Virus record (IMG/VR): IMGVR_UViG_3300001918_000035
Location: 1 to 50,625 of that record
Reading direction: 5' to 3' (one strand)
DNA: 50,625 nt
Source of the DNA: a virus
Within the stretch, counting starts at the first letter, position 1, and each line of letters opens with the position of its first letter. This document shows, one piece after another, positions 31,812-41,587 of the stretch. The position numbers were made by a program, and so were the translations under genes. A model generated the notes under the pieces. That model did not search any database and was not told the DNA's origin. It saw only the letters and a program-made list of their open reading frames with translations.

Positions 31812-33097
31812 TGACCGATATTCGCGCCTCGATCGGCTTGCCGCCCGACGATACGGTCGAGGCCTTCCGCGCGAAGGGCGTCTATCCGGTCACGCCGAAC
31901 TGGGATGCGGTGTGGCAGGAGGAGAATGCTCGCGCCTTCTACGTCACCAAGCTTCTCGATCGCACGCTCGCCGAGCGCGTCCGCGCCTCGCTCGACGATG
32001 CCATCGCCAAGGGTGGCACGTTCGAGCAGTGGAAAGCAGCGATCGTTCCCCAGCTCCAGGAGGCGGGCTGGTATGGCCGCGTCGAGAACCGGCCCGAGCT
32101 GACCGGCGTCGACTATCCGATCTTCGTCGGCAGAAGCCGCCTGCGGACGATCTACGACACGAACCTGCGGATGGCGCGCGCCGCCGGCAAATGGAAGCGC
32201 ATCCAGGCGCTGAAGCGGGTGGCACCCTATCTGCGCTACACGGCGATCCTCGACACCCGAACCCGGCCGGAACACCGGCTGTGGCACGGCACGATCCTGC
32301 CCGTCGACCATCCCTGGTGGGACACGCATTTTCCGCCATGCGGCTGGCACTGCCGTTGCAACGTCGTCCAGCTCTCCGATCGCGATCTCCGCGCCCGCGG
32401 CTGGAAAGTGACCGCCGAACCGCCCGGCGGCCGTAACCGGCCATGGCGCCGCTCTGACGGCACGATCGTCCAGGTACCGAACGGCATCGACCCGGGCTTC
32501 GCCTACAACCCCGGCAAAGCGCACATGCGCGGCCTGGTACCCCCGCCAGTCGAAGGGCCCCTCGCGACGCCCGCCATCCGACCAGCCGATCTGCCGCCGC
32601 TGCCGGCGCCGCGCGAGAGACGCGAGACCCTTCCGGACGAGCTGAGCGACGAGCAGGCGATCGGACGCTTCCTCGCGCGCTTCCCCGGCCGCCGTGCGGC
32701 CGACGGCACTGTCCTGACACAGGACGCGGCTGGTGAGCCGCTGATCCTCGATGATCGCTTCTTCCGCAGGGGTGAAGGCTCGCCGCGCGAAGGCGCGCTG
32801 AAGCTCCGCGCGGACCGGAAGCGCCTCCTGCTGCAGCTCGCCGAGACGCTCCTCGATCCGGACGAGATCTGGTGGACGTGGCAGTCGATCGAACTGGCCA
32901 ACGGCCGAACCATCCAGCGCGTGGCGCGCCGCTATGTCGCCCGATTCCTGATCGACGGCCAGGACCTGCCGCTCGTCGTCGTGATGCAGACGGATGCCGA
33001 CGGGTGGCGCGGGGTGACGGCCTATGTCGGGAACAATCTCGGCTACGCGGACAAGGAGCAGGTGCGGGGAGGCTGGCTTGCCTACCGCCGCCAATGA
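31811..33097 (+). CDS. MuF head morphogenesis protein with C-terminal PBECR-like nuclease domain (428 aa)
   Basis: Residues about 15-200 match the Mu F/SPP1 gp7 minor head family: PVTPNWDAVWQEENARAFYV, then TIYDTNLRMARAAGKWKRIQ and the signature DTRTRPEHRLWHG with PPCGWHCRCNVVQLS. These proteins enter the prohead and may be ejected with DNA. Residues about 273-428 (LPDELSDEQAIGRFLARFPG, then DPDEIWWTWQSIELANGRTI, then PLVVVMQTDADGWRGVTAYV) resemble the phage Barnase-EndoU-ColicinE5/D-RelE (PBECR) group of toxin-like nucleases often fused to MuF. The start overlaps the portal stop. The nuclease activity is a family inference. Confidence 0.85.
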   Translation: MTDIRASIGLPPDDTVEAFRAKGVYPVTPNWDAVWQEENARAFYVTKLLDRTLAERVRASLDDAIAKGGTFEQWKAAIVPQLQEAGWYGRVENRPELTGVDYPIFVGRSRLRTIYDTNLRMARAAGKWKRIQALKRVAPYLRYTAILDTRTRPEHRLWHGTILPVDHPWWDTHFPPCGWHCRCNVVQLSDRDLRARGWKVTAEPPGGRNRPWRRSDGTIVQVPNGIDPGFAYNPGKAHMRGLVPPPVEGPLATPAIRPADLPPLPAPRERRETLPDELSDEQAIGRFLARFPGRRAADGTVLTQDAAGEPLILDDRFFRRGEGSPREGALKLRADRKRLLLQLAETLLDPDEIWWTWQSIELANGRTIQRVARRYVARFLIDGQDLPLVVVMQTDADGWRGVTAYVGNNLGYADKEQVRGGWLAYRRQ

Positions 33098-33101
33098 GAA
33101 A

Positions 33102-33121
33102 GGCCGGGGTCTCCCCCGGCC
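33102..33121 (+). terminator. Strong GC hairpin after the MuF gene
   Basis: GGCCGGGG and CCCCGGCC form a perfect 8-bp stem with a TCTC loop, 4 bases after the MuF stop. No T-run follows (CTCCCTG). It marks the end of the packaging gene group. The rest of 33122-33252 contains no gene I can support. Confidence 0.6.
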
Positions 33122-33252
33122 CTCCCTGCGCTGCAGCCGACCTTCTGAAGCAACACCGCCAGCATCGATAGGCCCGGCGCGCTCGCCGTGCGGTCTCGCT
33201 GACGTACGCGCGCGGAAGCGGCTTTTCAAGCGGCACTATGGGAGGGGAGGAT

Positions 33253-33573
33253 ATGGGTAAGCTATCACCAACAGCAGAGGATCGCGCCGTCTCGGTGGCG
33301 GAGGGCGTGCTGGATGCGCCGGGTGCGTCGCGGCCGGTCCGGGTGAACGGGCGCACCAATGTCTCCGTTTCCGGGGTGTTCACCGGCACGCTCCAGCTAG
33401 AGCGCAGCTTCGACGGCGGCGACACCTGGATCGCGATCACCGCCGCGGGCGCGCCGATCGAGTTCACTGGCCCCTTCTCGGAAGAAATAGAGGAAGCGGA
33501 AGCCGGCATGCTATACCGCTTGAACGCGGTTGCATTGAGCGCTGGCGCAGCGAACTGGCGCTTCAGCCGATGA
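33253..33573 (+). CDS. Small beta-sandwich virion protein (106 aa)
   Basis: I choose the ATG at 33253 because GGGAGGGGAGG lies right before it; another ATG at 33238 would put this site inside the gene. The protein ([19 protein letters not shown], then [20 protein letters not shown], ending [19 protein letters not shown]) reads as an Ig-like or BNR-like sandwich common next to phage fibre genes. It is coupled to the large fibre gene by an ATGA overlap, so it may be an adaptor or decoration partner of the fibre. Confidence 0.65.
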   Translation: MGKLSPTAEDRAVSVAEGVLDAPGASRPVRVNGRTNVSVSGVFTGTLQLERSFDGGDTWIAITAAGAPIEFTGPFSEEIEEAEAGMLYRLNAVALSAGAANWRFSR

Positions 33574-36500
33574 TCCGCAGCGTCCTAAAGGGCGCCGGAC
33601 GCGGAGGCAGCGGCGATCTGCGCCTGACGCCGCCCGTCATCCCCCAGGACGCCGAGGGCGATGTGTCGCGCCTGCGATCAAACCTGCGCGGCGCGCTTAC
33701 GTTCACGAAGCTCTCGGGCGCCTCCGTGATCGCTATCGCCGCGAACGGAGACGTCTCGCTATCGGCGGCTCTCGGCGAAGGCGGCACCGCCGTTTTTCGC
33801 GCCCGCGCCCAGAACACCAGCGGCGATGCGATTGAGCGCGAGCTCACCCTCCGCGCCGCCGGCCCGGGGCCTGCGCCAGCGCCGGCGCCCAGCGACACGA
33901 TGCCGGATCCTTTCGCATTTCAGGGGATCGACGACGCCGAGCCGGAGACGCTGTACACCTCGAACGCTGTGACCCCGACCGGCTTCGATTCGCCGGCGCC
34001 GATCAGCATCGGCGGCAGCCATGCCGACCAATATCAGATTAACGATAGCGCGTGGACCGCCGCACCGGGCACCTTCCCACCCGGAGCGAGCGTCCGGGCT
34101 CGGCTGACGACGTCCGCGAGCTACGAAGCAACGGCGCGCGCTGCGGTGACGATCGGCGGGGTGACGGCGTACTTCGACGTCACGACCCGCGCTGCGCCCG
34201 CCCCGACGCCCAGCCCGACTCCGAGCCCAACGCCCACGCCGACGCCCACTCCCACCCCGGCCTTCAGCCCGGCGGACCTGTTCGCCAGCGGCGAGTTGGG
34301 CGCATTCGCCGATTTCGGCCGCGCCGAGACATTGTTCGCCGACACCGCTCGCACCCAGCCGGCCGGCGCTGGAGGCGCGATCGCTGGCGTCACCGACCTA
34401 AGCGGTCGCGGCAATCACTTCACCAGCGGGTCGGTCAACAGCCGGCCCGCGATCGCCGATCTGGGCGGCGTCCCCTGCGCGTTCTTCGAGGGGCAGGGCT
34501 GGTCAGGCAGTCCTAACGAGCCGGACCATCTCCGCACGCCCAATCTCACTATCCCTCAGCCCTGCACGATGCTCGTGATTGCTCGTCCGGCAGTCCGACA
34601 GACGTCCGTGATCGTCGCCGGGAACAACTCGGTCTGGGAACCCGGGATCGCGATTGAGCAGCAGGGCGCCAGCCCGGCTTATGAACGCTTCCGCATCCGC
34701 GCCGGATCGGTGCTGGCCCCGGTTGCCAACGCGTCGCTCTGGGACGGATGGAGCGTGCTCCTGGCCGAGTTCAACGGCACGTCCAGCACTCTCTGGCTGA
34801 ACGGGGTGCAGCATGTCACCGGCAACGCGGGTGCCGCAGGCTTCGCGAACCTGGCTTGGCGGCTCGGCGGCTCGAACTTCGGCAGCGGCTTCAACGGCCA
34901 CATTGCCGCCGCTCTGCTGATCGGTCGACAGCTCACGCCGGCCGAGCGCGCGGATCTCACTGCCTGGGCCAACGGCCGGATCGTCCCGGGCGGCTCGCCG
35001 TCGCCCAGCCCGTCACCCAGCCCAACGCCAACCCCATCTCCGACGCCCAGTCCGTCTCCGACGCCCAGCCCATCGCCAACGCCGAGCCCGTCGCCATCCC
35101 CCAGCCCGACGCCGAGCCCGACCGGGACGATCGTCCAGCCCGCCGCGAGCTACGTCGGTCAGAACACCGCGCCGATCGCGATCAACAATGCCGCGCACAC
35201 CCCGGAATATTACGCTCTCTGGTCGGGCTTTGGCGGCAAGGCCGCGTACGACGCGATCCAGCCCGATCTGACGCCGCCACCGGACGGCGATCCGGTCACC
35301 AGAAACGGCGAGCCCACTTTCACCTGGAACATTGACCAGGACGATTTCGAGATCGAGGCGCAGGATTTCGCGCTCGACATGACCTGCCTCGCGCCAGGCC
35401 TGGGGCCGATCGATGGCAGAACAGACCGCATCGATCTCTACCTGGAGAACGCTCAGCCGACTTCGCTTGATGGCCACAGCTATCAGTGGATCACCAGCGA
35501 CAAGGCGCATGGCGGCTATCCGGCGATCCGCGCGGTCCTGCGCTTCGATCGGAACGGAAAGCACGCGCTGAAGGCGATTTTCCGCTGTCAGGGCGGGATC
35601 GAGGCGATGCGTGAGGCGGTGCTGTGGGTGAACATCCCGTCGCTGCCGAACTATATCAATCGGCACGAGCGGAGCCTCTATGTCGATCCTGTCAACGGCC
35701 AGGACCGCATCGACGACGGTGCCGATCGCGGCGGGCCGACCAAACCGTTCCGGACCGAAGAGTTCGCGCTCGGCTTGATGCGTGGGACCGGCGTCGCCTT
35801 CAATGGCAGCAACTGGCTGCATGCGACGCACGAGGGCGGCTACATCTACATGCTGCCAGGCCTCCATCTGTTCGATGGCGTCGCGCAGGCGAATGCGGGC
35901 GACAATCCGAACTGGGCCAACACCCAGCTTCCCGTGCGGATGCGGCCTGCTCCCGGGGTGGCAAAGAGCGAGGTGATTGTCACCCGCTCCGAGCAGTACT
36001 TCGAGATGTCGTCGGCCTCCGCCGACGACGGGCATTGCCTTTTGCGGATCGCCGGGTCGATGAGCGGCACGACGATGACCGTCACCCTGCTCGACGATCA
36101 GGGAAGCGGCGTCCGCGTGCACGACGGCATGCTCATCCACTATCGGCGAGCCGACGGTTCGAACACACGCGCCAACACCCGCGTCGTGCGCCAGATCCTG
36201 CCGCTGCAGGCAGGCGAGGCGATCGGCGGCGTCGGCCGCTACACCGTCGGGAACATCCCGGAGCCGACCGGGCCAATAAGCCTATGGGCTTTCTCGATCC
36301 CGAACATCGTGCACCGCAAGATCCGCTTCGCGGACTGTCTGGTCGACGGTCATCGGTGGCATCGCATCGCTGGCAGCTCGCTGATGTTCTCGGTCCATTT
36401 CATACGCTGCAGCTGGAGAAAGGACTTCGACATACGCGGACCGGAAAGCCCGGTACGACCCGGAGCGCCGATGTTCCCGCGCGACACCAGCAGTTTTGGC

Positions 36501-37991
36501 AATGTCATCGTGCAAGCCGCGGACGCGCGGGTCGCATTCTTCGACTGCGATGGCGACATCAACAGCCTGGGCGGCGCCGAGACCCTGATCAACTGCGGCT
36601 TCAACGCCTCTTGGGACGCTCTCTACAATGGCCGCACCGCCGCCGCGACGGCCACGCACCTGAACCTGATGAACGTCCAGATCAATCAGGTGCCGAAACA
36701 CAAGTGCCGCCTGCATCATGCGCCGGAGATTGAGGTCGTCAGCACGGAGTTCCTGCCGGCCGGCTCGCAGGCAATCGGCGGCGAAGCGGCCGTGGACACG
36801 GTGCGCCTCCATTTCAGCGGCAACGACTATGCGACGCCCGAGGCTGACATTTGCGTCACGGTGCTCAACGGCGACCGCACCCACATCGACTATTTCTCCG
36901 GCGTTTCCGACTGCGTGGTCCAGAACGGCCGGCTGATGAGCGTACGTCTTCGCCGCCGCCTTGATCAGGACCTCGTCGATCTCGAGAACAGCAATGGCGG
37001 TCAGCCCGTCAAGGTCATGATCTCGAAGGTGAAGCACGCGGACAGCGCGATCCAAACCTTCGAGAATGCGCCGCTCACCAACGTCGGCATGATCGGCTTT
37101 TCGGCGACGACCGACCTCGGCGGGCAGATGATGCTGCTGACCACGAACACCGTGCAAAGCTTCAACGCCTCTACCGGGCAGCCGGGCAGCGGCACGAACA
37201 GCTTCCAGGCAACGGTGGCGGCGGATGGCCGGACACTGACGCTGGTCAATGCGCCTGGGCTGCGGTTGCGCCATGGCTGGTTGGTCGGCCGGTCGGCCGC
37301 GGAGCGAGCGTTTATCGTTCCCGGCGGGACTGCGGACAACGTTGTCGGCACCGCTTGGCGCCTCTCGGAGCCGCTGACGCCGGGCACCTTTTCGGGGTGG
37401 CAGTTCATCACCTGCTTCTCTCGCGCGGCGCTCGTGAACACGGTGATGCAGCGCCGGCCGATGGGCACCAACTCGACCTGGGGCACCAACGCCGGTCAGA
37501 ACCTGGCCAGTTGGACCTCGCAGATCGCGAACCGGGGCGTGCGCGATGTCGGCTTGATGTTCGCCACCTTGCTCGGCCGCCATCAGATCGGCCACCATTC
37601 TCTGGGATTGTGGCTCCTGACCGACACCTTCATGAAATTCGAGCGGTTCCGGATCGATGCCTCGATTTTGGACGATATCAGCACCGGCGGCGCTCGCCCG
37701 CTGACCGCCGCCGAGCTACGCGGCGAGCGCGTGCGTCTGCTGTCGCAGGGAGGGCCGCTGCCGAGCAGCAGCGGCTCACCGGTCCCGCCAGGCCTGGTGG
37801 CTCCGGTGCTCGGCGATCTCGATTATGCGTCGATCAGTCCAGCAGCGTTTCGAATGCCGGCGGAATATTCGACGCTCGGCCCCTGGTGCACGCAAGCAGA
37901 TGTCGACTTCATGCCGTTCGACCTGTTCGGCAATCCGCGCCGAGTGGGAGACCCCGTCGGCGCGGTCGCCAGGCTTCAGGGTCAGGCGTAA
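33570..37991 (+). CDS. Giant tail fibre/spike-like protein with LamG and beta-helix domains (1473 aa)
   Basis: There is no signal peptide. Residues 1-205 are beta-rich, with Ig-like repeats. A first Pro/Thr/Ser linker lies at about 208-230. Residues about 230-470 form a concanavalin A/LamG jelly roll ([20 protein letters not shown], then [15 protein letters not shown], then [20 protein letters not shown]), a motif common in phage fibres. A second linker (about 474-520) is built of SP/TP dipeptides. The remaining 950 residues look like a right-handed beta-helix ([17 protein letters not shown], then VHFIRCSW), ending [17 protein letters not shown]. Most likely a host-surface binding or degrading spike. 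It is coupled to the small upstream gene and ends in a 10-bp tail-to-tail overlap with the PEP-CTERM gene. Confidence 0.7.
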   Translation: MIRSVLKGAGRGGSGDLRLTPPVIPQDAEGDVSRLRSNLRGALTFTKLSGASVIAIAANGDVSLSAALGEGGTAVFRARAQNTSGDAIERELTLRAAGPGPAPAPAPSDTMPDPFAFQGIDDAEPETLYTSNAVTPTGFDSPAPISIGGSHADQYQINDSAWTAAPGTFPPGASVRARLTTSASYEATARAAVTIGGVTAYFDVTTRAAPAPTPSPTPSPTPTPTPTPTPAFSPADLFASGELGAFADFGRAETLFADTARTQPAGAGGAIAGVTDLSGRGNHFTSGSVNSRPAIADLGGVPCAFFEGQGWSGSPNEPDHLRTPNLTIPQPCTMLVIARPAVRQTSVIVAGNNSVWEPGIAIEQQGASPAYERFRIRAGSVLAPVANASLWDGWSVLLAEFNGTSSTLWLNGVQHVTGNAGAAGFANLAWRLGGSNFGSGFNGHIAAALLIGRQLTPAERADLTAWANGRIVPGGSPSPSPSPSPTPTPSPTPSPSPTPSPSPTPSPSPSPSPTPSPTGTIVQPAASYVGQNTAPIAINNAAHTPEYYALWSGFGGKAAYDAIQPDLTPPPDGDPVTRNGEPTFTWNIDQDDFEIEAQDFALDMTCLAPGLGPIDGRTDRIDLYLENAQPTSLDGHSYQWITSDKAHGGYPAIRAVLRFDRNGKHALKAIFRCQGGIEAMREAVLWVNIPSLPNYINRHERSLYVDPVNGQDRIDDGADRGGPTKPFRTEEFALGLMRGTGVAFNGSNWLHATHEGGYIYMLPGLHLFDGVAQANAGDNPNWANTQLPVRMRPAPGVAKSEVIVTRSEQYFEMSSASADDGHCLLRIAGSMSGTTMTVTLLDDQGSGVRVHDGMLIHYRRADGSNTRANTRVVRQILPLQAGEAIGGVGRYTVGNIPEPTGPISLWAFSIPNIVHRKIRFADCLVDGHRWHRIAGSSLMFSVHFIRCSWRKDFDIRGPESPVRPGAPMFPRDTSSFGNVIVQAADARVAFFDCDGDINSLGGAETLINCGFNASWDALYNGRTAAATATHLNLMNVQINQVPKHKCRLHHAPEIEVVSTEFLPAGSQAIGGEAAVDTVRLHFSGNDYATPEADICVTVLNGDRTHIDYFSGVSDCVVQNGRLMSVRLRRRLDQDLVDLENSNGGQPVKVMISKVKHADSAIQTFENAPLTNVGMIGFSATTDLGGQMMLLTTNTVQSFNASTGQPGSGTNSFQATVAADGRTLTLVNAPGLRLRHGWLVGRSAAERAFIVPGGTADNVVGTAWRLSEPLTPGTFSGWQFITCFSRAALVNTVMQRRPMGTNSTWGTNAGQNLASWTSQIANRGVRDVGLMFATLLGRHQIGHHSLGLWLLTDTFMKFERFRIDASILDDISTGGARPLTAAELRGERVRLLSQGGPLPSSSGSPVPPGLVAPVLGDLDYASISPAAFRMPAEYSTLGPWCTQADVDFMPFDLFGNPRRVGDPVGAVARLQGQA
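34195..34263 (+). repeat. Short tandem repeat coding a (TP/SP)n linker
   Basis: Imperfect 6-base units (pattern of CCNACG and CCGAGC) encode [17 protein letters not shown]-type sequence. Slippage would change linker length in steps of two residues without breaking the frame. Confidence 0.7.
34990..35128 (+). repeat. Longer tandem repeat coding a second (SP/TP)n linker
   Basis: About 22 imperfect 6-base units encode alternating Ser-Pro and Thr-Pro between the LamG-like and beta-helix domains. Such a stretch is prone to in-frame expansion and contraction. Confidence 0.7.
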
Positions 37992-38578
37992 ACGACGTGA
38001 GTTCTGCGACGCGCGCGCAGTGCCCCGCCCATCAGGCCGAAGCCACCGAGCATCATCGCCCAGCTCGCGGGCTCTGGCACGACAGCGAACGCCGCCGGCG
38101 CCGACCAGTAGCCGCCCGGGCTGTTGGCGCTGGTGATCACGAACTCGGTGACCAGCTGCTGGCCGCGGAACGCGCCCTCGATCACGCCGCGCATGTCGTT
38201 CTCGGTCTCGGAAAGCGCCAAGCCCCCAACCGAGCCGAAGATCCGGAGGCGATCGTCGGCGGCGGTGTAGATCACGTCGAAGCTGGACGGGACGAAGCGT
38301 TCGAAGCGCCAATTGATCGAGGGCGGCAGGCCGCTCAGGGCGAAATCAGCGCTTGTGTCGACGTCAATCAGCTTGACCACCTGCGCGTTGCGCCGCCACT
38401 CCCCGGCGGACGGGTCGAAAGGGTCGTTCGGCGTGATGATCAATGGCGTTTCTGCGCTCGGCGCGCCAATGCGGTCGAACGCCGACGCTATCACTCCGAT
38501 TTGGGTGGTGATCGTCGCAGCGCCTGTTGGCGCAGCGCTGAGAGTTGCGGCAGCCGCCGCGGCAAATATGAGTCGCAC
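37982..38578 (-). CDS. PEP-CTERM sorting-domain secreted protein (198 aa)
   Basis: The N-terminus is a signal peptide ([20 protein letters not shown]). The C-terminus is a PEP-CTERM tripartite signal: [20 protein letters not shown] followed by an Arg-rich RARRR end, the sphingomonad type (PEPxxWA) processed by exosortase. The middle (about 25-165) is a beta-rich domain with unknown function. GTG start at 38578 with AAGGGG at good spacing. It lies inside the predicted prophage end, converging on the fibre gene, so it would be a moron, a host-type gene carried by the phage and likely expressed from its own promoter in lysogens. The alternative is that the prophage ends before it, but the terminal-like repeats lie beyond it. 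Confidence 0.85.
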   Translation of the reverse strand: MRLIFAAAAAATLSAAPTGAATITTQIGVIASAFDRIGAPSAETPLIITPNDPFDPSAGEWRRNAQVVKLIDVDTSADFALSGLPPSINWRFERFVPSSFDVIYTAADDRLRIFGSVGGLALSETENDMRGVIEGAFRGQQLVTEFVITSANSPGGYWSAPAAFAVVPEPASWAMMLGGFGLMGGALRARRRTHVVYA

Positions 38579-39022
38579 ATCAAACCCCTTTGTCAGTGGA
38601 GAAAAGAGCCTCAGTCATGTGGTTAAGCGGCGCAAGTGGTGATCGTGCGAGCGCGCCGAATTGGGACGGCTAGCCCCGATCGGCCGATAGCGCCCAGAAT
38701 TAACCAGGTTGGAACCCTGGCTTTGTAGCCGAGCGCTGCAGCCTTCGAGCCCCGCTATCTGCCCGTTTTTCTCTGTTTTCCGCGCCTTCCAGCACAGACG
38801 GACTTGTTTTTTCGAAAGGTGGGAAATCGCTTCGATGCTCAAGCTGAGAATGGCTGTTTTCCGCGCTTTGCAAGGGCGGTGCAGCGCGAAGGTGGGAATC
38901 AATCGGCCAAAAAATCGATTCGAGCTCGCGGCGGTCAGAAAACGGCGGTTTTCGGCCCCTTTTGTCCCGCTTCGGGCCCCGTAAATCCCGCCTCTTTCTC
39001 TCGATGATTTATTGGCCAGTCA
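38579..39022 (+). mobile_element. Predicted right end of the transposable prophage
   Basis: This region codes for no protein. Three related motifs are present: CTGTTTTCCGCGCCTTCC at 38773, CTGTTTTCCGCGCTTTG at 38854 and CGGTTTTCGGCCCCTTTTG at 38946, spaced 81 and 92 bp, compatible with transposase-binding sites at a phage end. The end itself is probably the CA at 39021-39022 (or 39023-39024), because the GTA DUF2793 frame loses its family resemblance at this point. The left end and the 5-bp target duplication are outside the window, so the exact base is not proven. Confidence 0.55.
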
Positions 39023-39428
39023 CAACCGCCGGCTGGCGCGCGCCGACCACTTGCTGCCCGTCGATCCGGACCGTCGAGAAGCGCCCTTCCCCGGCCCGCC
39101 AGGCGCCGGCGACGTGGCAGACGAACAATTGCTGGTCGACGGCCCAGACCAGCATGCCCTCGCGCGGGCGGAGGAAGCGCCAGCCGCCGTCCGTCCAGCC
39201 GGCGAGCGCGCCGGCCGCGTCCGCCCAGAGGCCGGTCGGCGCGTCGCCGACCAGCCAGCACTGGCCGATCGCCGGGTCGGCCGGCGGCGCGTTCACGCCC
39301 GCCGCCTCGACCGCCGCGCACAGGCCGAGGTCGATCAGCACGAGCGCCTCATTATGGGTGAGATCCTTCTGCGCCTGGGCTGCCTCCAGAAAAGGGAGGC
39401 CGTGGCGCGCGGTCGCGACATCGGTCAT
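39009..39428 (-). pseudogene. GTA tail-fibre-type DUF2793 gene, 3' end replaced by the prophage
   Basis: The protein (139 aa) matches DUF2793: RHGLPFLEAAQAQKDLTHNE, then NAPPADPAIGQCWLVGDAPT, then AGALAGWTDGGWRFLRPREG and VRIDGQQVVGARQPAV. Family members go on with a Pro/Gly segment and a helical end resembling EARAAI..LLAALRxHGLI. Here the last five codons (VTGQ and stop) appear to be prophage DNA. About 30 C-terminal residues are missing. It is the last gene in view of the GTA cluster, coupled by ATGA to the g15-like gene. It may still yield a partly working protein. The lost end should lie beyond the left prophage end. Confidence 0.75.
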
Positions 39429-41587
39429 AGAGTCTCCATCAGCGGCACGATGAGGTGGGTGGGCAGCGACGCCGCATGGGTGCCCAGCTGCCGGAGCGAG
39501 ACGCGCGCCTCGGCAGCGAGCAGCCGGTCCGCCGCGACGGCCGCGGCGTCATAGTGGAAGCGGGGCGCCATGGTCTCGACCGTGCGGACCGCGTCGCCGA
39601 GCGCGATCTCCAGCGCATAGGCTTCGCGCTCTTCGGCAAGCGGCACATCGCCGCCGTCCGGCCAGCGCCAGCCGCTGCGGCTGCAGCGGACCCAGCCGAG
39701 ATCGAAGCCGCCATCGGCGCGGCGGGCGGCGCGGAAATGCACCGGCGGCAGCGGCCGCAGCGCGGCCCCGATCGCGGCCGCCGCGGCCGGGACCGGCGCC
39801 GGATCGCCCGGCCCCGCCGCCAGCAGCTGCACGGTCGCGCTGAAGGCCGCGACCGGCGGATCATGGGCGATGAGCGCGTCGGGATCGATCAGGACGAAGC
39901 GTTCGCCCAGCTGGTGGCGAGCCGCGGCAGCGGCCGTGCCCCGCCGGCCGCGCAGCAGCTCCGCCAGCCGCCAGCGGCTGCCGCCCAGCGGCTCGGCCCG
40001 GCCGAACTGGACCAGCTCGTCGCCGAGCAAAGCGAGATTGGCCCCCGCCTGCAAGCGATGCGCGTCGGCATCGGCAAGCAGCATCCCGTCGTGCAGCAGA
40101 TCGACCGTCACCTGATGGCGTCGGTCGGCGATCGCCGCGCCCGCCGGCGGCAGCACCGATGCCGCGACGCCGATCACGGCCGGCGGCGCCGTCCGGCCGA
40201 TCGGCTCCCAGCTGGTGCCGGCATCGCGGCTCGCCAGCAGGCTCGCGCGGCGCCACCCCGGCAGCGGCCCGGCCGCGGCGATCCACAGGCGCGGCGTCGC
40301 CGGCGGCGCGTCGCCGAGCGGCGGCAGGTCGATCAGATGGACGATCGTGGGCCCATGGGGAAGATCGGGGGCCGCCAGCGCCCGTCCCGCCGCCGCCGTG
40401 ATCGGCACCCGCGGCCCGGCGTCGATCCGTTCGAGCTCCAGGCGGACGCCGTCGCGATCGATCGTCTTCCCGATAAGGCGCCAGCGCCCGCCGTCCGCGG
40501 CGAGGGCGAGATCGGCGCCGACCGGCAGCGCCATCAGCCGCCAGCCGCCGCGGACGGCGCGCAGCCGCCGCCCGCCTTCGGCGCGGCGGAGCGCGTCCGC
40601 CGCCACGCTTTTCGCCTGCGCGGCGGTCAGCGCCGCGGGCAGCGCGAAGCGGATCGGCGGCCCGGATCTGCCCGCCTGCCGCGCCCGCTGGAGCCCGGCC
40701 AGATAGTCACGGGCCGGATCGAAATAGGCGAGCTCCGCTTCGACAGGCGCCGCATCGCCGTCCAGCTCCTCTTCCTCCCAGGCGATCGCGTCGCCGGCGA
40801 TCTCCGTCACCGGCGGGTCGGCGGCGGGCCAGGCCAGCCGGCAGCCGCGCTCGACGGCGGGGCCGCGGGTCAGCGGCGCCAGCGTCTCGATCAGATCGGC
40901 GAGGCCGGCATCGCTGGCTGCATAGCCGTGCACCGCCTCGCCCGCATCGGGCGGCACCACGGCGTCGCCGGCCAGATCGGCCAGGATCGCGCCGATCGCG
41001 ACCGGACCGGCATCGGCCTCGATCTCGAAGGTCAGCGCCGGGATGCGGTTGCCGAACGGTTCGAGCGCCAGATTCTCGAACACGGCATAGGCGCCGCCGC
41101 GATAGGCGGGCGCCAGCCCCTCGGCGGCCGCGATCAGCGGATCGGGCGCCTGGTCTTCGCTGCCGAGATGCAGCCGGAAGGCGGTCTCGCTTTTCCAGTC
41201 GCCGGCGGCGCCGCGGAGCAGATTGCCGTCGGCCCAGATGCGGTGGACGGCGCGCAGCGGACGCGCCGACAGGAGGACTGCGAACGACGCCGAATAGCTG
41301 TAGCTGACCGTCGCCGGCCGGCCCTTGCCGCCGCCGGTCCGCGACCGGCTCTCGATCAGGTCGGTCGCCCAGATCACGCTGCCGGCGACGCGCATCCGGC
41401 CGTACAGCCGGGGGATCGGCGCGCCATAGGTCGAGCTCTGCACCCGCAGATCCTGGAGGCGCGGCCCTTCGCGCGCCTTGGGCGGGAACAGGCGCTGGTC
41501 GATCGCCTGGCCCACCAATGTCCCGATCGCCCCGCCGACGCGGGCGCCGATCAGCGTGCCGACGGCACCAAGGAGCAGAGTCGCCAT
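39425..41587 (-). CDS. GTA g15-like tail hub/fibre protein (720 aa)
   Basis: The N-terminus is a glycine-rich hydrophobic stretch (MATLLLGAVGTLIGARVGGA) followed by AIDQRLFPP, as in RcGTA g15. The early part has YGAPIPRLYGRMRVAGSVIW and PATVSYSYSASFAVLLSARP, hallmarks of the family. It forms the tip or spike of the GTA tail. At 720 aa it is much shorter than the approximately 1300-aa RcGTA protein; I see no GTA TIM-barrel segment between the hub region (about 130-350) and the tail part. I chose the ATG at 41587; a TTG six codons upstream is less likely. It overlaps the g14-like gene end by 37 bp. Confidence 0.88.
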   Translation of the reverse strand: MATLLLGAVGTLIGARVGGAIGTLVGQAIDQRLFPPKAREGPRLQDLRVQSSTYGAPIPRLYGRMRVAGSVIWATDLIESRSRTGGGKGRPATVSYSYSASFAVLLSARPLRAVHRIWADGNLLRGAAGDWKSETAFRLHLGSEDQAPDPLIAAAEGLAPAYRGGAYAVFENLALEPFGNRIPALTFEIEADAGPVAIGAILADLAGDAVVPPDAGEAVHGYAASDAGLADLIETLAPLTRGPAVERGCRLAWPAADPPVTEIAGDAIAWEEEELDGDAAPVEAELAYFDPARDYLAGLQRARQAGRSGPPIRFALPAALTAAQAKSVAADALRRAEGGRRLRAVRGGWRLMALPVGADLALAADGGRWRLIGKTIDRDGVRLELERIDAGPRVPITAAAGRALAAPDLPHGPTIVHLIDLPPLGDAPPATPRLWIAAAGPLPGWRRASLLASRDAGTSWEPIGRTAPPAVIGVAASVLPPAGAAIADRRHQVTVDLLHDGMLLADADAHRLQAGANLALLGDELVQFGRAEPLGGSRWRLAELLRGRRGTAAAAARHQLGERFVLIDPDALIAHDPPVAAFSATVQLLAAGPGDPAPVPAAAAAIGAALRPLPPVHFRAARRADGGFDLGWVRCSRSGWRWPDGGDVPLAEEREAYALEIALGDAVRTVETMAPRFHYDAAAVAADRLLAAEARVSLRQLGTHAASLPTHLIVPLMETL

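Noticed and set aside
31445-33509. Long minus-strand frames opposite the MuF gene
   Set aside because: Antisense to MuF and its nuclease domain; no recognisable motif and biased composition.
34195-35128. The two tandem repeat stretches as CRISPR or satellite repeats
   Set aside because: Units are 6 bases and code for Ser/Thr-Pro linkers inside one open frame; there are no spacers.
1-39022. Two separate prophages, one on each side of the repressor region
   Set aside because: The gene sets are complementary (no duplicated head, packaging or tail gene), so one rearranged phage is simpler. Not fully excluded because the left end is out of view.
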